From Neobacillus mesonae (GTDB lineage: Bacteria; Bacillota; Bacilli; Bacillales; Cytobacillaceae), in assembly GCF_023715155.1 (NCBI RefSeq), contig NZ_JAMBNQ010000022.1, positions 1-64,000 of the forward strand: a DNA stretch of 64,000 bases, given 5' to 3'. Positions 35,692 through 44,016 of this stretch are shown here, piece after piece. The position numbers were made by a program, and so were the translations under genes. Position 1 is the first letter of the stretch. Each line of letters begins with the position of its first letter. The notes beneath the pieces are model-generated. The model made no database searches. It was not told where the DNA came from and saw only the letters and a program-made list of their open reading frames with translations.

Positions 35692-36996
35692 TTGTTCAAT
35701 TCCACGGTCCTTCAGCAAGATCATAATCTGAATTTATTTCATCCTATAACGAAATACAATGAAACAAGGAAAGTAAAAAATGTCATTTTACTCATTGGAG
35801 ATGGGATGGGTTTTTCTTATACCACTGGTCTTCGCTATTTTAATCACGACTCCCGGAAAGGATTCATGAATCCCACTATATTTGACCAATACTTTATTGG
35901 ATCCCAATCAACTTATTCACTAGATAGAGAGAGTAATATAACGGATTCTGCCGCTGCTGGAACTGCATTAGCAACGGGGTATAAAACCTATAATGGTGTT
36001 CTTGGTTTAAACATTGATAAACAAGCAGTTCCAACCATTTTAGAATATGCAAAATTCCTTGGTAAATCTACCGGTTTAGTGGGTACAAGCCAGGTTAACC
36101 ATGCGACCCTAGCGGCATTTGCCTCTCATATTGAATCACGAGAACAATATGATCAAATTGCTGATGATTATTTTGATGAAATGATTGAAGGTAAACATAA
36201 AATAGATGTCATTCTTGGAGGGGGAACCTCCTATTTCATGAGAAATGATCGCAATTTAGTAGAAGAGTTTTTTAAAAGCGGGTTTGGGTGCGTGACAAAC
36301 GTACTGGAGCTGGCTGCAGATAAAAACGAGCAGGTGCTGGGGCTATTCGCGCCGGTAGAATTACCGAAAAGTATTGATCGTAAGTTGTCTGTTCCCTCAC
36401 TTCTCCAAATGACAAACGCAGCACTCAAACGATTGCAGCAAAATCCAGATGGTTTCTTTTTATTAGTGGAAGGAAGTCAAATTGATTGGGCGGGGCATGA
36501 CAATGATATTGTAGCGGCAATGAGTGAAGTGAAAGATTTTGAAGCAGCGTTTAATACAGCCATTCAGTTTGCCGCCAATCGGGATGATACAATTGTTATT
36601 GCAACAGCTGATCACTCTACAGGAGGGATGAGCATTGATCGAGATGGCAACCACAAATGGAATCCAGGTGTGATTAAATCAATTTCAGCTACACCTCTTG
36701 TCATTGCCAGAAGATTGCACGAAACAAAGAGTATTGTCCCCTTAAAGCACTATATGTGTTTTCCACTGGATGATGAAGATGTAAAAATGGTGGAATCGAC
36801 ATTAGAAATGGAAGTAGAAGATACCAGGCAAATGCTGATTCATCTTATTAATGATTACTCCAGTACAGGATGGACCACCAAAGGGCATACGGGAGAGGAT
36901 GTTCCCATTTATGCCTATGGGTTAAATCGACACTTATTCAGCGGGAGAATAGAAAACAGTGATATAGCTAAAATTCTATTTGAGATCATTGATTAA
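35692..36996 (+). CDS. Alkaline phosphatase without obvious signal peptide
   Basis: A 434-residue alkaline-phosphatase-superfamily enzyme. Metal and catalytic motifs are present: LLIGDGMGFSYTTG, the nucleophile Ser in ITDSAAAGTALATG, VNHATLAAFASHIESR, VEGSQIDWAGHDND, ATADHSTGG and TTKGHTGEDVPIYAYG. It begins with TTG after AGAGAGGGTG, and the N-terminal 30 residues are hydrophilic. Unlike PhoA/PhoB of B. subtilis there is no recognisable signal peptide, so export is unexplained. It is convergent with pstS and separated from it by terminators. Confidence 0.88.
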   Translation: MFNSTVLQQDHNLNLFHPITKYNETRKVKNVILLIGDGMGFSYTTGLRYFNHDSRKGFMNPTIFDQYFIGSQSTYSLDRESNITDSAAAGTALATGYKTYNGVLGLNIDKQAVPTILEYAKFLGKSTGLVGTSQVNHATLAAFASHIESREQYDQIADDYFDEMIEGKHKIDVILGGGTSYFMRNDRNLVEEFFKSGFGCVTNVLELAADKNEQVLGLFAPVELPKSIDRKLSVPSLLQMTNAALKRLQQNPDGFFLLVEGSQIDWAGHDNDIVAAMSEVKDFEAAFNTAIQFAANRDDTIVIATADHSTGGMSIDRDGNHKWNPGVIKSISATPLVIARRLHETKSIVPLKHYMCFPLDDEDVKMVESTLEMEVEDTRQMLIHLINDYSSTGWTTKGHTGEDVPIYAYGLNRHLFSGRIENSDIAKILFEIID

Positions 36997-37007
36997 AAAA
37001 AGAGCGA

Positions 37008-37083
37008 GGGAGATGGTTGGCTCCAGGCGCCGACCATCTCCCATTTATAACACAAAAGCACAACCAGCTGGTTGTGCTTTTTA
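37008..37083. terminator. Double terminator between convergent phosphatase and pstS
   Basis: The first hairpin is GGGAGATGGT with ACCATCTCCC (37008-37042). The second is AAAAGCACAACCA with TGGTTGTGCTTTT (37054-37081), symmetrical and flanked by T on the plus side and T-rich on the minus side. Confidence 0.85.
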
Positions 37084-37100
37084 GGTTGCTGCCTTCTTTA

Positions 37101-38030
37101 TTAAAGATTTTTTTGATTTCCTTGTGCGTCACGTTCTACTTGCATTTTCGTTACAGGAAGATATCCTTGTTCTTTTAAAAGATTGTTTTGAACATCATCC
37201 GACATGAGGAAGTCAAAGAATGCTTGAGATAATTCGTCTGGTTCCCCTTTTGTATAAGAATGCTCGTAAGCCCAGACTGGGAAATCTCCAGTTTGTACGT
37301 TTTCAGCTGTAGCTTCTACACCGTCAAGTGCAAGAGGTGTTACCGCATTATCAGTGAAATAAGAGAATGCTAGATATCCGATTGCGCCATCTGTTTCGCT
37401 AATAATCTTTTTAACTGTGTTTGAAGAATCTTCCGTGATTCCTTCGGCTGGAGTTGCACCATCAAGAGCAAATTTATTAAATACTGCACGAGTACCAGAT
37501 GAATCAGGACGGTTGACTAGAACGATTTTTTGATCTGCTCCGCCAAGTTCTTTCCAGTTTGTGATTTTGCCAGTGAATACTTTAATTAAATCTTCTTTCT
37601 TAATATCTTTGATTCCGACTTTAGGGTTAACGGCTGCTGTCATACCCACTACTGCTACTTTATGGTCTTTCAGCTGATCTGCTGGAATCCCTTCTTTTTC
37701 TTCCGCAAATACGTCTGAGTTACCGATTTGTACAGATCCTTCTGCTACCTGTGAAAGGCCTGTTCCAGATCCGCCGGCATTGACTTGAATATCTGCTTTA
37801 GGATTTTTAGCCATGAATTCTTCGGCTGCTGCTGCCACTAACGGCTGCATAGCTGAGGAGCCTGATATAACTAATGAACCGGAAAGTTCCTTCTTTTCTT
37901 CTGTTTTTGGTGTGGTATTGTCACCTGTCTTTTCTGATTTTGCTGTGGTATTTGAACCTCCACATGCTGCCATGATGACCATGAACGCTGCTAGAATGGC
38001 GAACAGGCTAAAGTTTTTTAAACCTTTCAT
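37101..38030 (-). CDS. pstS: Phosphate-binding lipoprotein PstS
   Basis: A 309-residue ABC-transporter phosphate receptor. The signal peptide ends in the lipobox MAAC (about residue 22), followed by a Ser/Thr/Lys linker and the PBP-like domain with ISGSSAMQPLV, NAGGSGTGLSQV and NRPDSSGTRAVF, which contact phosphate. No pstC/pstA/pstB gene follows; the next gene is the convergent phosphatase. It is therefore an orphan receptor in this window. The ribosome binding site AGGAGG precedes the ATG, and a PhoP box lies upstream. Confidence 0.93.
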   Translation of the reverse strand: MKGLKNFSLFAILAAFMVIMAACGGSNTTAKSEKTGDNTTPKTEEKKELSGSLVISGSSAMQPLVAAAAEEFMAKNPKADIQVNAGGSGTGLSQVAEGSVQIGNSDVFAEEKEGIPADQLKDHKVAVVGMTAAVNPKVGIKDIKKEDLIKVFTGKITNWKELGGADQKIVLVNRPDSSGTRAVFNKFALDGATPAEGITEDSSNTVKKIISETDGAIGYLAFSYFTDNAVTPLALDGVEATAENVQTGDFPVWAYEHSYTKGEPDELSQAFFDFLMSDDVQNNLLKEQGYLPVTKMQVERDAQGNQKNL

Positions 38031-38098
38031 CTTTGATATCCTCCTATGGATTATGTAGTTGCTGCATGTTTAAGAATAATCATTAATTATTAATGGAG

Positions 38099-38136
38099 TA
38101 TTAACGGAATGTAAAGACTTGTTGAAATTATGTAAA
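38099..38136 (-). promoter_or_regulatory. PhoP box upstream of pstS
   Basis: On the minus strand four TT-x-ACA-like hexamers (TTTACA, TCAACA, TTTACA, TTAATA) repeat at 11, 10 and 11 nt. This is the PhoP-activated arrangement. A TA-rich -10 region follows downstream. Confidence 0.7.
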
Positions 38137-38197
38137 TTTTACTATTCGTGAAATGAAAAGATGAGACTTTTTTCACAAAAATACCAGTATTATAGAC

Positions 38198-38380
38198 TCA
38201 ATAAGCTTCTCTAATACTGGATAATTGGATAGAGAAAATTTTTTGCTGTTCATCTATCAGCGAGAGGATTTGTTCGCGCAAACTAAGGCGATAGACACGG
38301 CCTTTAACGGTTTGTATGCTGCCATTTTTATCATAGACGACTGTAACTGGTTTCCGCATAGCCAATTTTTTCAAAAACAT
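38198..38380 (-). CDS. Short YolD-like protein, copy 2
   Basis: A 60-residue paralogue of the 23049-23231 product. MFLKKLAMRKPVTVVYDKNG and IQLSSIREAY frame the same beta-rich core with GRVYRLSLREQ. The ATG at 38380 has GGAAGGGA upstream. It lies upstream of pstS on the same strand but is separated by the PhoP box region, so it is probably a separate unit. The function is unknown. Confidence 0.65.
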   Translation of the reverse strand: MFLKKLAMRKPVTVVYDKNGSIQTVKGRVYRLSLREQILSLIDEQQKIFSIQLSSIREAY

Positions 38381-38803
38381 CAAAATCCCTTCCCTTATAA
38401 GAAATAATGTAACAATGCAATTGTAACTTATGCATATTAAGGAAACATGAAGCCGTGGTTAAGGGAAGATGTTAAAAAGGTAACAATATTAAAAGATACT
38501 CTTGGCTGGTCACCACACTAAAGAAAGTGCAAGGATGTTTAGATTTTTTTACCCTGGAACTCCCTTATCATTCAATTTCGTCAAGTGTTAAGTCTTTTAC
38601 TAGGAACTGGCGCCTGACCCCCAACGTATTAACGCTTAAGGTGTTAAGGTGGCGGGAAAGGCACTATTTTTTTGTTTCTGTTTTTGCCAAAAGAGGATAT
38701 TGGGTTTGTTACAAATTGTGATGTTTATTGATGATTTGGATTTATGATGCTCTACTTAGAAAAAGGTTGGATTGGTCTAAAAGTTTATGTATACTACCAT
38801 TTT
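38381..38803 (-). pseudogene. Fragment of a second norB 3' end with its terminator
   Basis: The stretch 38515-38612 matches, with scattered changes, the end of norB plus its terminator at about 31358-31455. On the minus strand it reads LVKDLTLDEIE then stop, against PVKDLTLDEDE in norB, followed by a degenerate copy of the GTGCCAGG hairpin. No other part of norB is present. The rest of this 420-bp stretch contains nothing recognised. Confidence 0.7.
38767..38795 (+). promoter_or_regulatory. Sigma-A promoter directly ahead of a terminator
   Basis: TTGGAT (38767-38772), 17 nt, TATACT (38790-38795). The predicted start near 38802 lies at the foot of the hairpin at 38804-38848. Confidence 0.55.
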
Positions 38804-38848
38804 AAAAGATCTTCCTATTAGCACACCTAAATAGAAGATCTTTTTTAA
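38804..38848 (+). terminator. Leader terminator upstream of helicase gene
   Basis: AAAAGATCTTCCTATT pairs with AATAGAAGATCTTTT (one bulge), followed by T. It begins about where transcription from the promoter at 38767 should start and lies 86 bp before the helicase gene. Confidence 0.65.
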
Positions 38849-38933
38849 TCCCCCAGAATATAGTACAATTTTCACATAATCAATATATAACATTACTGAT
38901 ACTGATAGTAAATTCAGGGGTAGGAGTAATTCA

Positions 38934-41747
38934 ATGGAATCGGTTGAAAAGAGACTAATCGTTAACTCTGAAAAGGGGAATTTATTAAGAGAATTAGTAA
39001 GGTCAATGGCTGAATGTCAACGTTTTTATTTTAGTGTTGCATTCATTAATTTCAGTGGCCTACAGCTACTTTTGGATCCCTTGAAAGAAGCTTGCAATAA
39101 AGGTATAAAAGGAGAAGTCATTACTTCTACGTATCTTAACTTTACTGATGCTAAAGCATTAGAAAAAATAAGAGAGTTTAAAAATGTAGACTTAAAGGTT
39201 TTTGTAACTGATAAAGAGGTAGGTTTTCATACAAAGGCATACATATTTGAGTACCAGGACAGCTACAAAGTCATTATTGGGTCATCTAATATCACCCAAA
39301 GTGCGTTGAAAAGCAATATTGAGTGGAATGTTGAAATTATCACAAAAGAGGATGGCCGATTTATTCAAGATGTTTTAAAGGAATATGAATATCTTTGGAA
39401 TATGAGTGAAGAAGCGGATGAAGATTTTATTAATAGATATGAGGATTTTTTGAGAAGTTTCAAAAAGACTCAAATTTCTCATCAATTGATTTATGAAAAT
39501 AAGCAATATATTGTACCGAATAGAATGCAAAAGCGGGCCACTGAAAACTTAGAAAGACTCCGAAGTTTTGGTGAGAAAAAAGCGCTTGTCATTGCTGCGA
39601 CTGGTACTGGTAAAACTTATATGTCCGCGTTCGATGTAAAGAATGTGAAACCCAAAAAGCTTCTTTTTATTGTTCATCGGGAAGAAATTTTAAAGAAAGC
39701 CAAGGATACTTTTGAACTACTTTTACCAAATGAGGATTTAACTTTTGGGTTACTTACCGGTAATCATAAGCAGAAACATGTTGATTATGTGTTTGCTACG
39801 ATTCAAACTATTTCTAAATGTTTCCAAGAATTTGAAAGGGATGAGTTTGAATATCTGATAATTGATGAAGCACATCACGCAACAAGTCCAACATATCAAA
39901 TGGTACTAAATTATTTTGAACCAAAGTTTACTCTCGGAATGACGGCTACGCCGGAACGAAGTGATGGCTATAATGTATTTGATTTGTTTGATAATAATGT
40001 TGCACTTGAAGTTCGTTTACATGAAGCTTTAGAGGATGAGTTGGTTATTCCTTTTCACTATTTTGGAATAACTGATATTGAAGGTATTGATTTAAGTGAT
40101 GTTGATATTGATGATATACAGGAAATCACAAAAAGGTTAAAGGTAAATGAACGTGTTGATTTTATTATCGAAAAAATGGACTTCTATGGTTATGATGGGG
40201 AGAAAAGAAAAGGCCTCGGGTTCTGTGTAAGCATTGAACATGCTCAGTATATGGCTAGTGAATTTAATAAAAGAGGCTATAAAAGTGTATGTTTAACTGG
40301 AAGAGACTCGTCAGGAATACGGGAACAATATATTAACCGTTTAGAAAACGAAAAGGACGAATTAGAATTTATTTTTACCGTTGATATTTTTAATGAGGGA
40401 GTGGATATCCCTTCTGTTAACACGGTTCTCATGTTACGACCAACCAATTCCCCAATTGTGTTTATTCAGCAACTGGGAAGAGGTTTGCGGAAGCATGAAG
40501 GTAAGGAATTCTTAACCGTTCTCGATTTTATCGGTAATCATAATAAAACATTTTTAATTGCATTAGCGTTAAATGGTAGTCGTTATTATGATAAGGAGAG
40601 TCTAAAAGTTGCGATTGCTACAGGATTTGCAAATATTCCTGGGTGTACCCATATACAAATGGATAAAATTTCACAGGAAAGAATTTTAGCTCAGATTGAT
40701 GAAGAAAACTTCAATTCCATGAAATATTTAAAAGAAGAGTACTTTGAATTTAAAAAACTAAATCAGGGTAGAATTCCTCTATTACTAATGGATTATATGA
40801 AATATGATGGTGCTCCTAATCCCGTTAAATTTATAAATCGAGAAAAAACATATCTGCAGTTTGTGGCTAAAATTGAAAAGGACGATCAATTAAAGGGCCT
40901 TTTACTTAATGAAGAATTTGAGGGTACCTTAAAAGAATTGTCCAGTAAACTGCCACTAAAGCGGATTTATGAATTTGTGATTATACGCTATTTATTAGAA
41001 CATGACGAAATAAATTTAGAAACCGCAACTCATCAAATTTTAAAGTTGATTCATGATGTAGATGATGATAGCGTGTTGCATGCCTTTGAAACCCTGAATC
41101 AAAACTATTATGACAGTGTCCAGCTAAAGAATAAACCTAAACTTGTCCAATACAGTAGGAATAAGTTGATTAAGACAGCATTGTTTGGAAGGTTATTAGA
41201 AAATGAGGATTATCGTAAGTTTATTGAAGATATCATAAATTACGGGATTTTTCGATATGAAAAGGAATTTAAAGCAGAATATTACGGTCTCCCACACTTT
41301 AAGTTATATGAGCAATATCAAATGGTAGATGCTGCATTATTATCTAATTATCGTAAAATCCATAGCTCTTTTAGAGGATCAGGCCTTCTTACGAATGGCA
41401 ATGAATATTTCTTGTTTATTGATCTTCATAAAGAAGAGGATATCAAGGAAAGTATTAATTATAAGGATAAATTTATTGATGAGCGATATTTTCAGTGGCA
41501 AACTCCAAACAGCACTTCCCAAAATACAGAACGTGGGCAAAACATCATTTATAATGAACGTCGGGGAATCAACCTTCATCTCTTTGTAAGGAAGTACAGA
41601 GAAATTGATGGGAAAAATGAGCCTTTTATTTATATTGGAAAAGGAAACACCGTACATTTTAAAGGAGAAAGACCAATTACTGTCCAATTAGAATTAGAAA
41701 ACGAAATTCCTTCGACTATATATACAGAGTTTACGAAAAAAGTCTAG
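38934..41747 (+). CDS. PLD-nuclease / SF2 helicase / DUF3427 fusion protein
   Basis: A 937-residue multidomain protein. Residues 1-170 are a phospholipase-D-type nuclease domain with HTK (99-101) and GSSN (116-119), one HKD half-site that would need dimerisation. An SF2 helicase follows: Walker A AATGTGKTY near 220, DEAHH, GMTATPER, and motif VI QLGRGLRKH near 520. The C-terminal 300 residues are DUF3427, ending in a conserved beta-rich part. This architecture is recurrent in prokaryotic defence islands, where a phage-defence role is suspected. It is convergent with a NUDIX gene and flanked by gene debris. The start follows a GGGGTAGGAG region. Confidence 0.9.
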   Translation: MESVEKRLIVNSEKGNLLRELVRSMAECQRFYFSVAFINFSGLQLLLDPLKEACNKGIKGEVITSTYLNFTDAKALEKIREFKNVDLKVFVTDKEVGFHTKAYIFEYQDSYKVIIGSSNITQSALKSNIEWNVEIITKEDGRFIQDVLKEYEYLWNMSEEADEDFINRYEDFLRSFKKTQISHQLIYENKQYIVPNRMQKRATENLERLRSFGEKKALVIAATGTGKTYMSAFDVKNVKPKKLLFIVHREEILKKAKDTFELLLPNEDLTFGLLTGNHKQKHVDYVFATIQTISKCFQEFERDEFEYLIIDEAHHATSPTYQMVLNYFEPKFTLGMTATPERSDGYNVFDLFDNNVALEVRLHEALEDELVIPFHYFGITDIEGIDLSDVDIDDIQEITKRLKVNERVDFIIEKMDFYGYDGEKRKGLGFCVSIEHAQYMASEFNKRGYKSVCLTGRDSSGIREQYINRLENEKDELEFIFTVDIFNEGVDIPSVNTVLMLRPTNSPIVFIQQLGRGLRKHEGKEFLTVLDFIGNHNKTFLIALALNGSRYYDKESLKVAIATGFANIPGCTHIQMDKISQERILAQIDEENFNSMKYLKEEYFEFKKLNQGRIPLLLMDYMKYDGAPNPVKFINREKTYLQFVAKIEKDDQLKGLLLNEEFEGTLKELSSKLPLKRIYEFVIIRYLLEHDEINLETATHQILKLIHDVDDDSVLHAFETLNQNYYDSVQLKNKPKLVQYSRNKLIKTALFGRLLENEDYRKFIEDIINYGIFRYEKEFKAEYYGLPHFKLYEQYQMVDAALLSNYRKIHSSFRGSGLLTNGNEYFLFIDLHKEEDIKESINYKDKFIDERYFQWQTPNSTSQNTERGQNIIYNERRGINLHLFVRKYREIDGKNEPFIYIGKGNTVHFKGERPITVQLELENEIPSTIYTEFTKKV

Positions 41748-41773
41748 TCTTCTCATTTTGAGAAGACTATTTT
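41746..41773. terminator. Bidirectional terminator between helicase and NUDIX genes
   Basis: AGTCTTCTCA (41746-41755) pairs with TGAGAAGACT (41759-41768). T follows on both strands. It overlaps the last codons of the NUDIX gene. Confidence 0.8.
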
Positions 41774-42165
41774 TCATGGATTAATTGTTCAACTGCAGGG
41801 ATATCGGCTGGGGACCATTTAAGCGAATCTAAATTTTCTCTCTTCAGCCAGATTAGTTTTGAATGCTCACTTGCTTCGGGACTTCCTTCAACAACTCTGC
41901 ATTTTATTGATATTAAATTAATAATAAACGTATCGTATTCATGAGTATTATCATTAAATACGTCTTTAAATGTTTCAACCCTACAGTCTAGTTCCTCAGA
42001 AATTTCTCTTTCAAGTGCAGAATAAATGTCTTCGTTAGCTTCCACTTTACCGCCAGGAAATTCCCATCTGTTTGGGATAGACATTTCTGGTGATCTAAGA
42101 GCGCAAAGAATTTCTTGTCGATCATTTTCGATAATTGCAGCAACAACTTTTACTGTTTTTTTCAT
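41767..42165 (-). CDS. NUDIX (d)NTP pyrophosphohydrolase (MutT-like)
   Basis: A 132-residue NUDIX hydrolase. The Nudix box is complete: GGKVEANEDIYSALEREI continuing SEEL, with the metal-binding Glu residues. The NRWEFPGGK context and small size place it with MutT/CTP pyrophosphohydrolase-like sanitising enzymes. The ATG at 42165 has TGGAGG upstream; an ATG four codons earlier is less well placed. It is convergent with the PLD-helicase gene, a pairing that suggests common mobility or function. Confidence 0.88.
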   Translation of the reverse strand: MKKTVKVVAAIIENDRQEILCALRSPEMSIPNRWEFPGGKVEANEDIYSALEREISEELDCRVETFKDVFNDNTHEYDTFIINLISIKCRVVEGSPEASEHSKLIWLKRENLDSLKWSPADIPAVEQLIHEK

Positions 42166-42399
42166 TATAGCCTCCATAAGATTATTACTATTATAATGAT
42201 ATCATTTTTTAAAAAGGTTTATTATTCGAATTTGAAAATGGATAACAAAAGAAAAAAACGGTACTGATACTCGATGATTTAACTTATAAACTATATCAAT
42301 GGTGCAGCTATCCACTGGTTTTTTTTAAATATTTTTGAAAAATTGTTGTAAAATGGTATTGAAAGTCAGAAAAGTAAACAATTAAAGGGGGAATTCAAA

Positions 42400-42687
42400 A
42401 TGGGGAAGACTGGTTTTGTTAATTGGCTTGAGAATACTACTAAATTGTCCTCTTATTCAATACGAAGATACGCTAATGCCATTGATACATTATCTGATGA
42501 ATTAGGGAATTATGGTTTGCATGAAATAAATCTATATCACGATGTCCCTGAAATGGTAATTGACAATATTCTAAAAAATCCAGCGTTCTTGGAGAAAAAT
42601 AAAAGAGGTAATAATATGTATAGCGCTGCTTTAAATCATTATAAAAATTACATAAAATATAAAAACAACCTCAAACCAAAAGATTAA
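42400..42687 (+). CDS. 95-residue helical protein resembling an endonuclease N-terminal domain
   Basis: Preceded by a strong AAAGGGGGAATTC ribosome binding site. The sequence FVNWLENTTKLSSYSIRRYANAID, followed by a conserved NPAFLEKNKRGNNMYSAALNHY block, resembles the SAM-like helical domain found ahead of HNH or other restriction-endonuclease domains in Firmicutes. The catalytic part is absent, and the downstream 100 bp contain no continuation. It may be a truncated restriction gene or a free-standing domain. It sits between the NUDIX gene and the split DUF925 gene. Confidence 0.5.
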   Translation: MGKTGFVNWLENTTKLSSYSIRRYANAIDTLSDELGNYGLHEINLYHDVPEMVIDNILKNPAFLEKNKRGNNMYSAALNHYKNYIKYKNNLKPKD

Positions 42688-42808
42688 TAGAAATCTAAAT
42701 AAAGTAATCCACATTAAAGTGGAATCCGAAAAGATGACTCAAGATTTTTCAGGATGTATAAAAAGAAGTTAAATAAGCCAGGAGGAGGAAAGGATGAAAT
42801 TTTATCCT

Positions 42809-43113
42809 TTAATGGATTTTTAAATGATTCCAGTTTGACTTCCAATTCTTTCTAGTAATGCGGTCTTGATAAATGTTAATCCGTTCTTCGCTCTTTGTAA
42901 AAAAAGGAGTAGGTTTAACCTCCAAATTAACAACATCCTCTATTCCGTAAGGGGCAGTAAGGATTACATTGTCCTTTTTCTCTAATTTAACACCTAAAGC
43001 TGTTACGGTTTCCGGAAATTTAGAAATAGCGTCAACAGAAGATGAATAAGGAGATATATTATTCTTTATGTGCATTCGTGCTTCATTTTTTACAGACCAT
43101 GGGATATGAGGGG
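42809..43113 (-). pseudogene. 3' part of a DUF925 nucleotidyltransferase-like gene
   Basis: The C-terminal portion of a DUF925 (COG3575) protein: HIPWSVKNEARMHI, DAISKFPETVTALGVKL, APYGIEDVVNLEVKPTPFF and a terminal RKNWKSNWNHLKIH. The missing N-terminal portion lies at 44278-44532 on the same strand, so the gene is split by about 1.16 kb of foreign sequence. Upstream of HIPW the frame runs into 22-bp repeats. Confidence 0.8.
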
Positions 43114-43117
43114 GAAG

Positions 43118-43209
43118 GTGAGTATTGCGGATAGATTGAGCCAATTGTGCGGAGTTTTGAGCCACAATTTGCGGACGAATGAGCCAGTAAATGCGAAAAG
43201 GTGAGCCAC
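43118..43209. repeat. Short tandem 21-22-bp repeats at an insertion edge
   Basis: GAGCC recurs at 43138, 43159, 43181 and 43203, each followed by a T/A-rich stretch and GCGGA or GCGAA. A degenerate unit begins near 43118. The array abuts the point where DUF925 similarity breaks off. Confidence 0.7.
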
Positions 43210-43407
43210 TATTAATTACAGCTATATGAATGTACCACTTATTCCTTTTTTTTCAGATAAACCGCGATATTTACCAATTGTCGCTAACTCGTTACTAATG
43301 TGTATCGTTAAGAAAGATAAAAAAGCCTAACCACTAAGGCTTATTAGCGAAGAATTAGGCTTATCATATTCAACAATCGCGCCCGATTGCTGAAGAAGTG
43401 GCAATTA
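43210..43407. other. Insert non-coding part with hairpin
   Basis: AAGCCTAA pairs with TTAGGCTT about 30 nt apart near 43322-43363. It lies within the DNA that splits DUF925, upstream of the DHFR-like gene's 3' end. No gene is recognised. Confidence 0.4.
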
Positions 43408-44016
43408 CTATCGAGTATTTCCTAATTGTATTTTAACTTTGGAATGTGCAATATTATTCAAGTGATAGATTAGTTGCACAACGCCAGTTGAGAACGTTCT
43501 GGTATTAACCAGTTTTAAATTTAACCTCTGTTTTAAATCAATAAACAGCGGTTTTCCTTCTCCCAAAATAACAGGGTGAACAGATAATCTAAATTCATCA
43601 ACAAGCCCTAAATTGATAAAAGTTGTAATAAGACTTGCTCCACCATATAGCCAGATGTCTTTACCAGACTTATTTTTTAATTTATTTACTTCCTCAAGAA
43701 TATTATCATTTATGAATATTGCTTTATTATCAGTCCCCTTTTGCGTTCTAGAAAACACATATTTTTCTTTACTATGAACTAAATTCCAAATTCCTTTTTC
43801 TGTATTAGTATCTTCAATTTTTGGAGTAAATTGTCCCCATAAATCGTAGCTTTTTCTTCCATATAAAATAGTATCAATTTGATTTAAGAAATTAATAAAT
43901 CCCATCTCGGAGTCCATGATGCACCAATCAACTTCCCCATTTTTTCCTTCAATAAAACCATCTAAAGTAACTGCTAAGTCTAAAATTACTTTTCTTGCCC
44001 TTGCGTTATTGGACAT
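43408..44016 (-). CDS. Dihydrofolate-reductase-fold protein (RibD C-terminal family)
   Basis: A 202-residue protein of the RibD_C/DHFR-like family: VILDLAVTLDGFIEGKNGEVDW at the start, LYGRKSYDLW, and KDIWLYGGASLITTFINLGLVDEF near 120-145, the NADPH-binding glycine region. Enzymes of this group are NADPH-dependent reductases of mostly unknown substrate. The ATG at 44016 has AAAGGGTGG upstream; an in-frame ATG seven codons earlier overlaps that site. It lies wholly inside the DNA splitting DUF925, so it arrived as cargo. Confidence 0.85.
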   Translation of the reverse strand: MSNNARARKVILDLAVTLDGFIEGKNGEVDWCIMDSEMGFINFLNQIDTILYGRKSYDLWGQFTPKIEDTNTEKGIWNLVHSKEKYVFSRTQKGTDNKAIFINDNILEEVNKLKNKSGKDIWLYGGASLITTFINLGLVDEFRLSVHPVILGEGKPLFIDLKQRLNLKLVNTRTFSTGVVQLIYHLNNIAHSKVKIQLGNTR

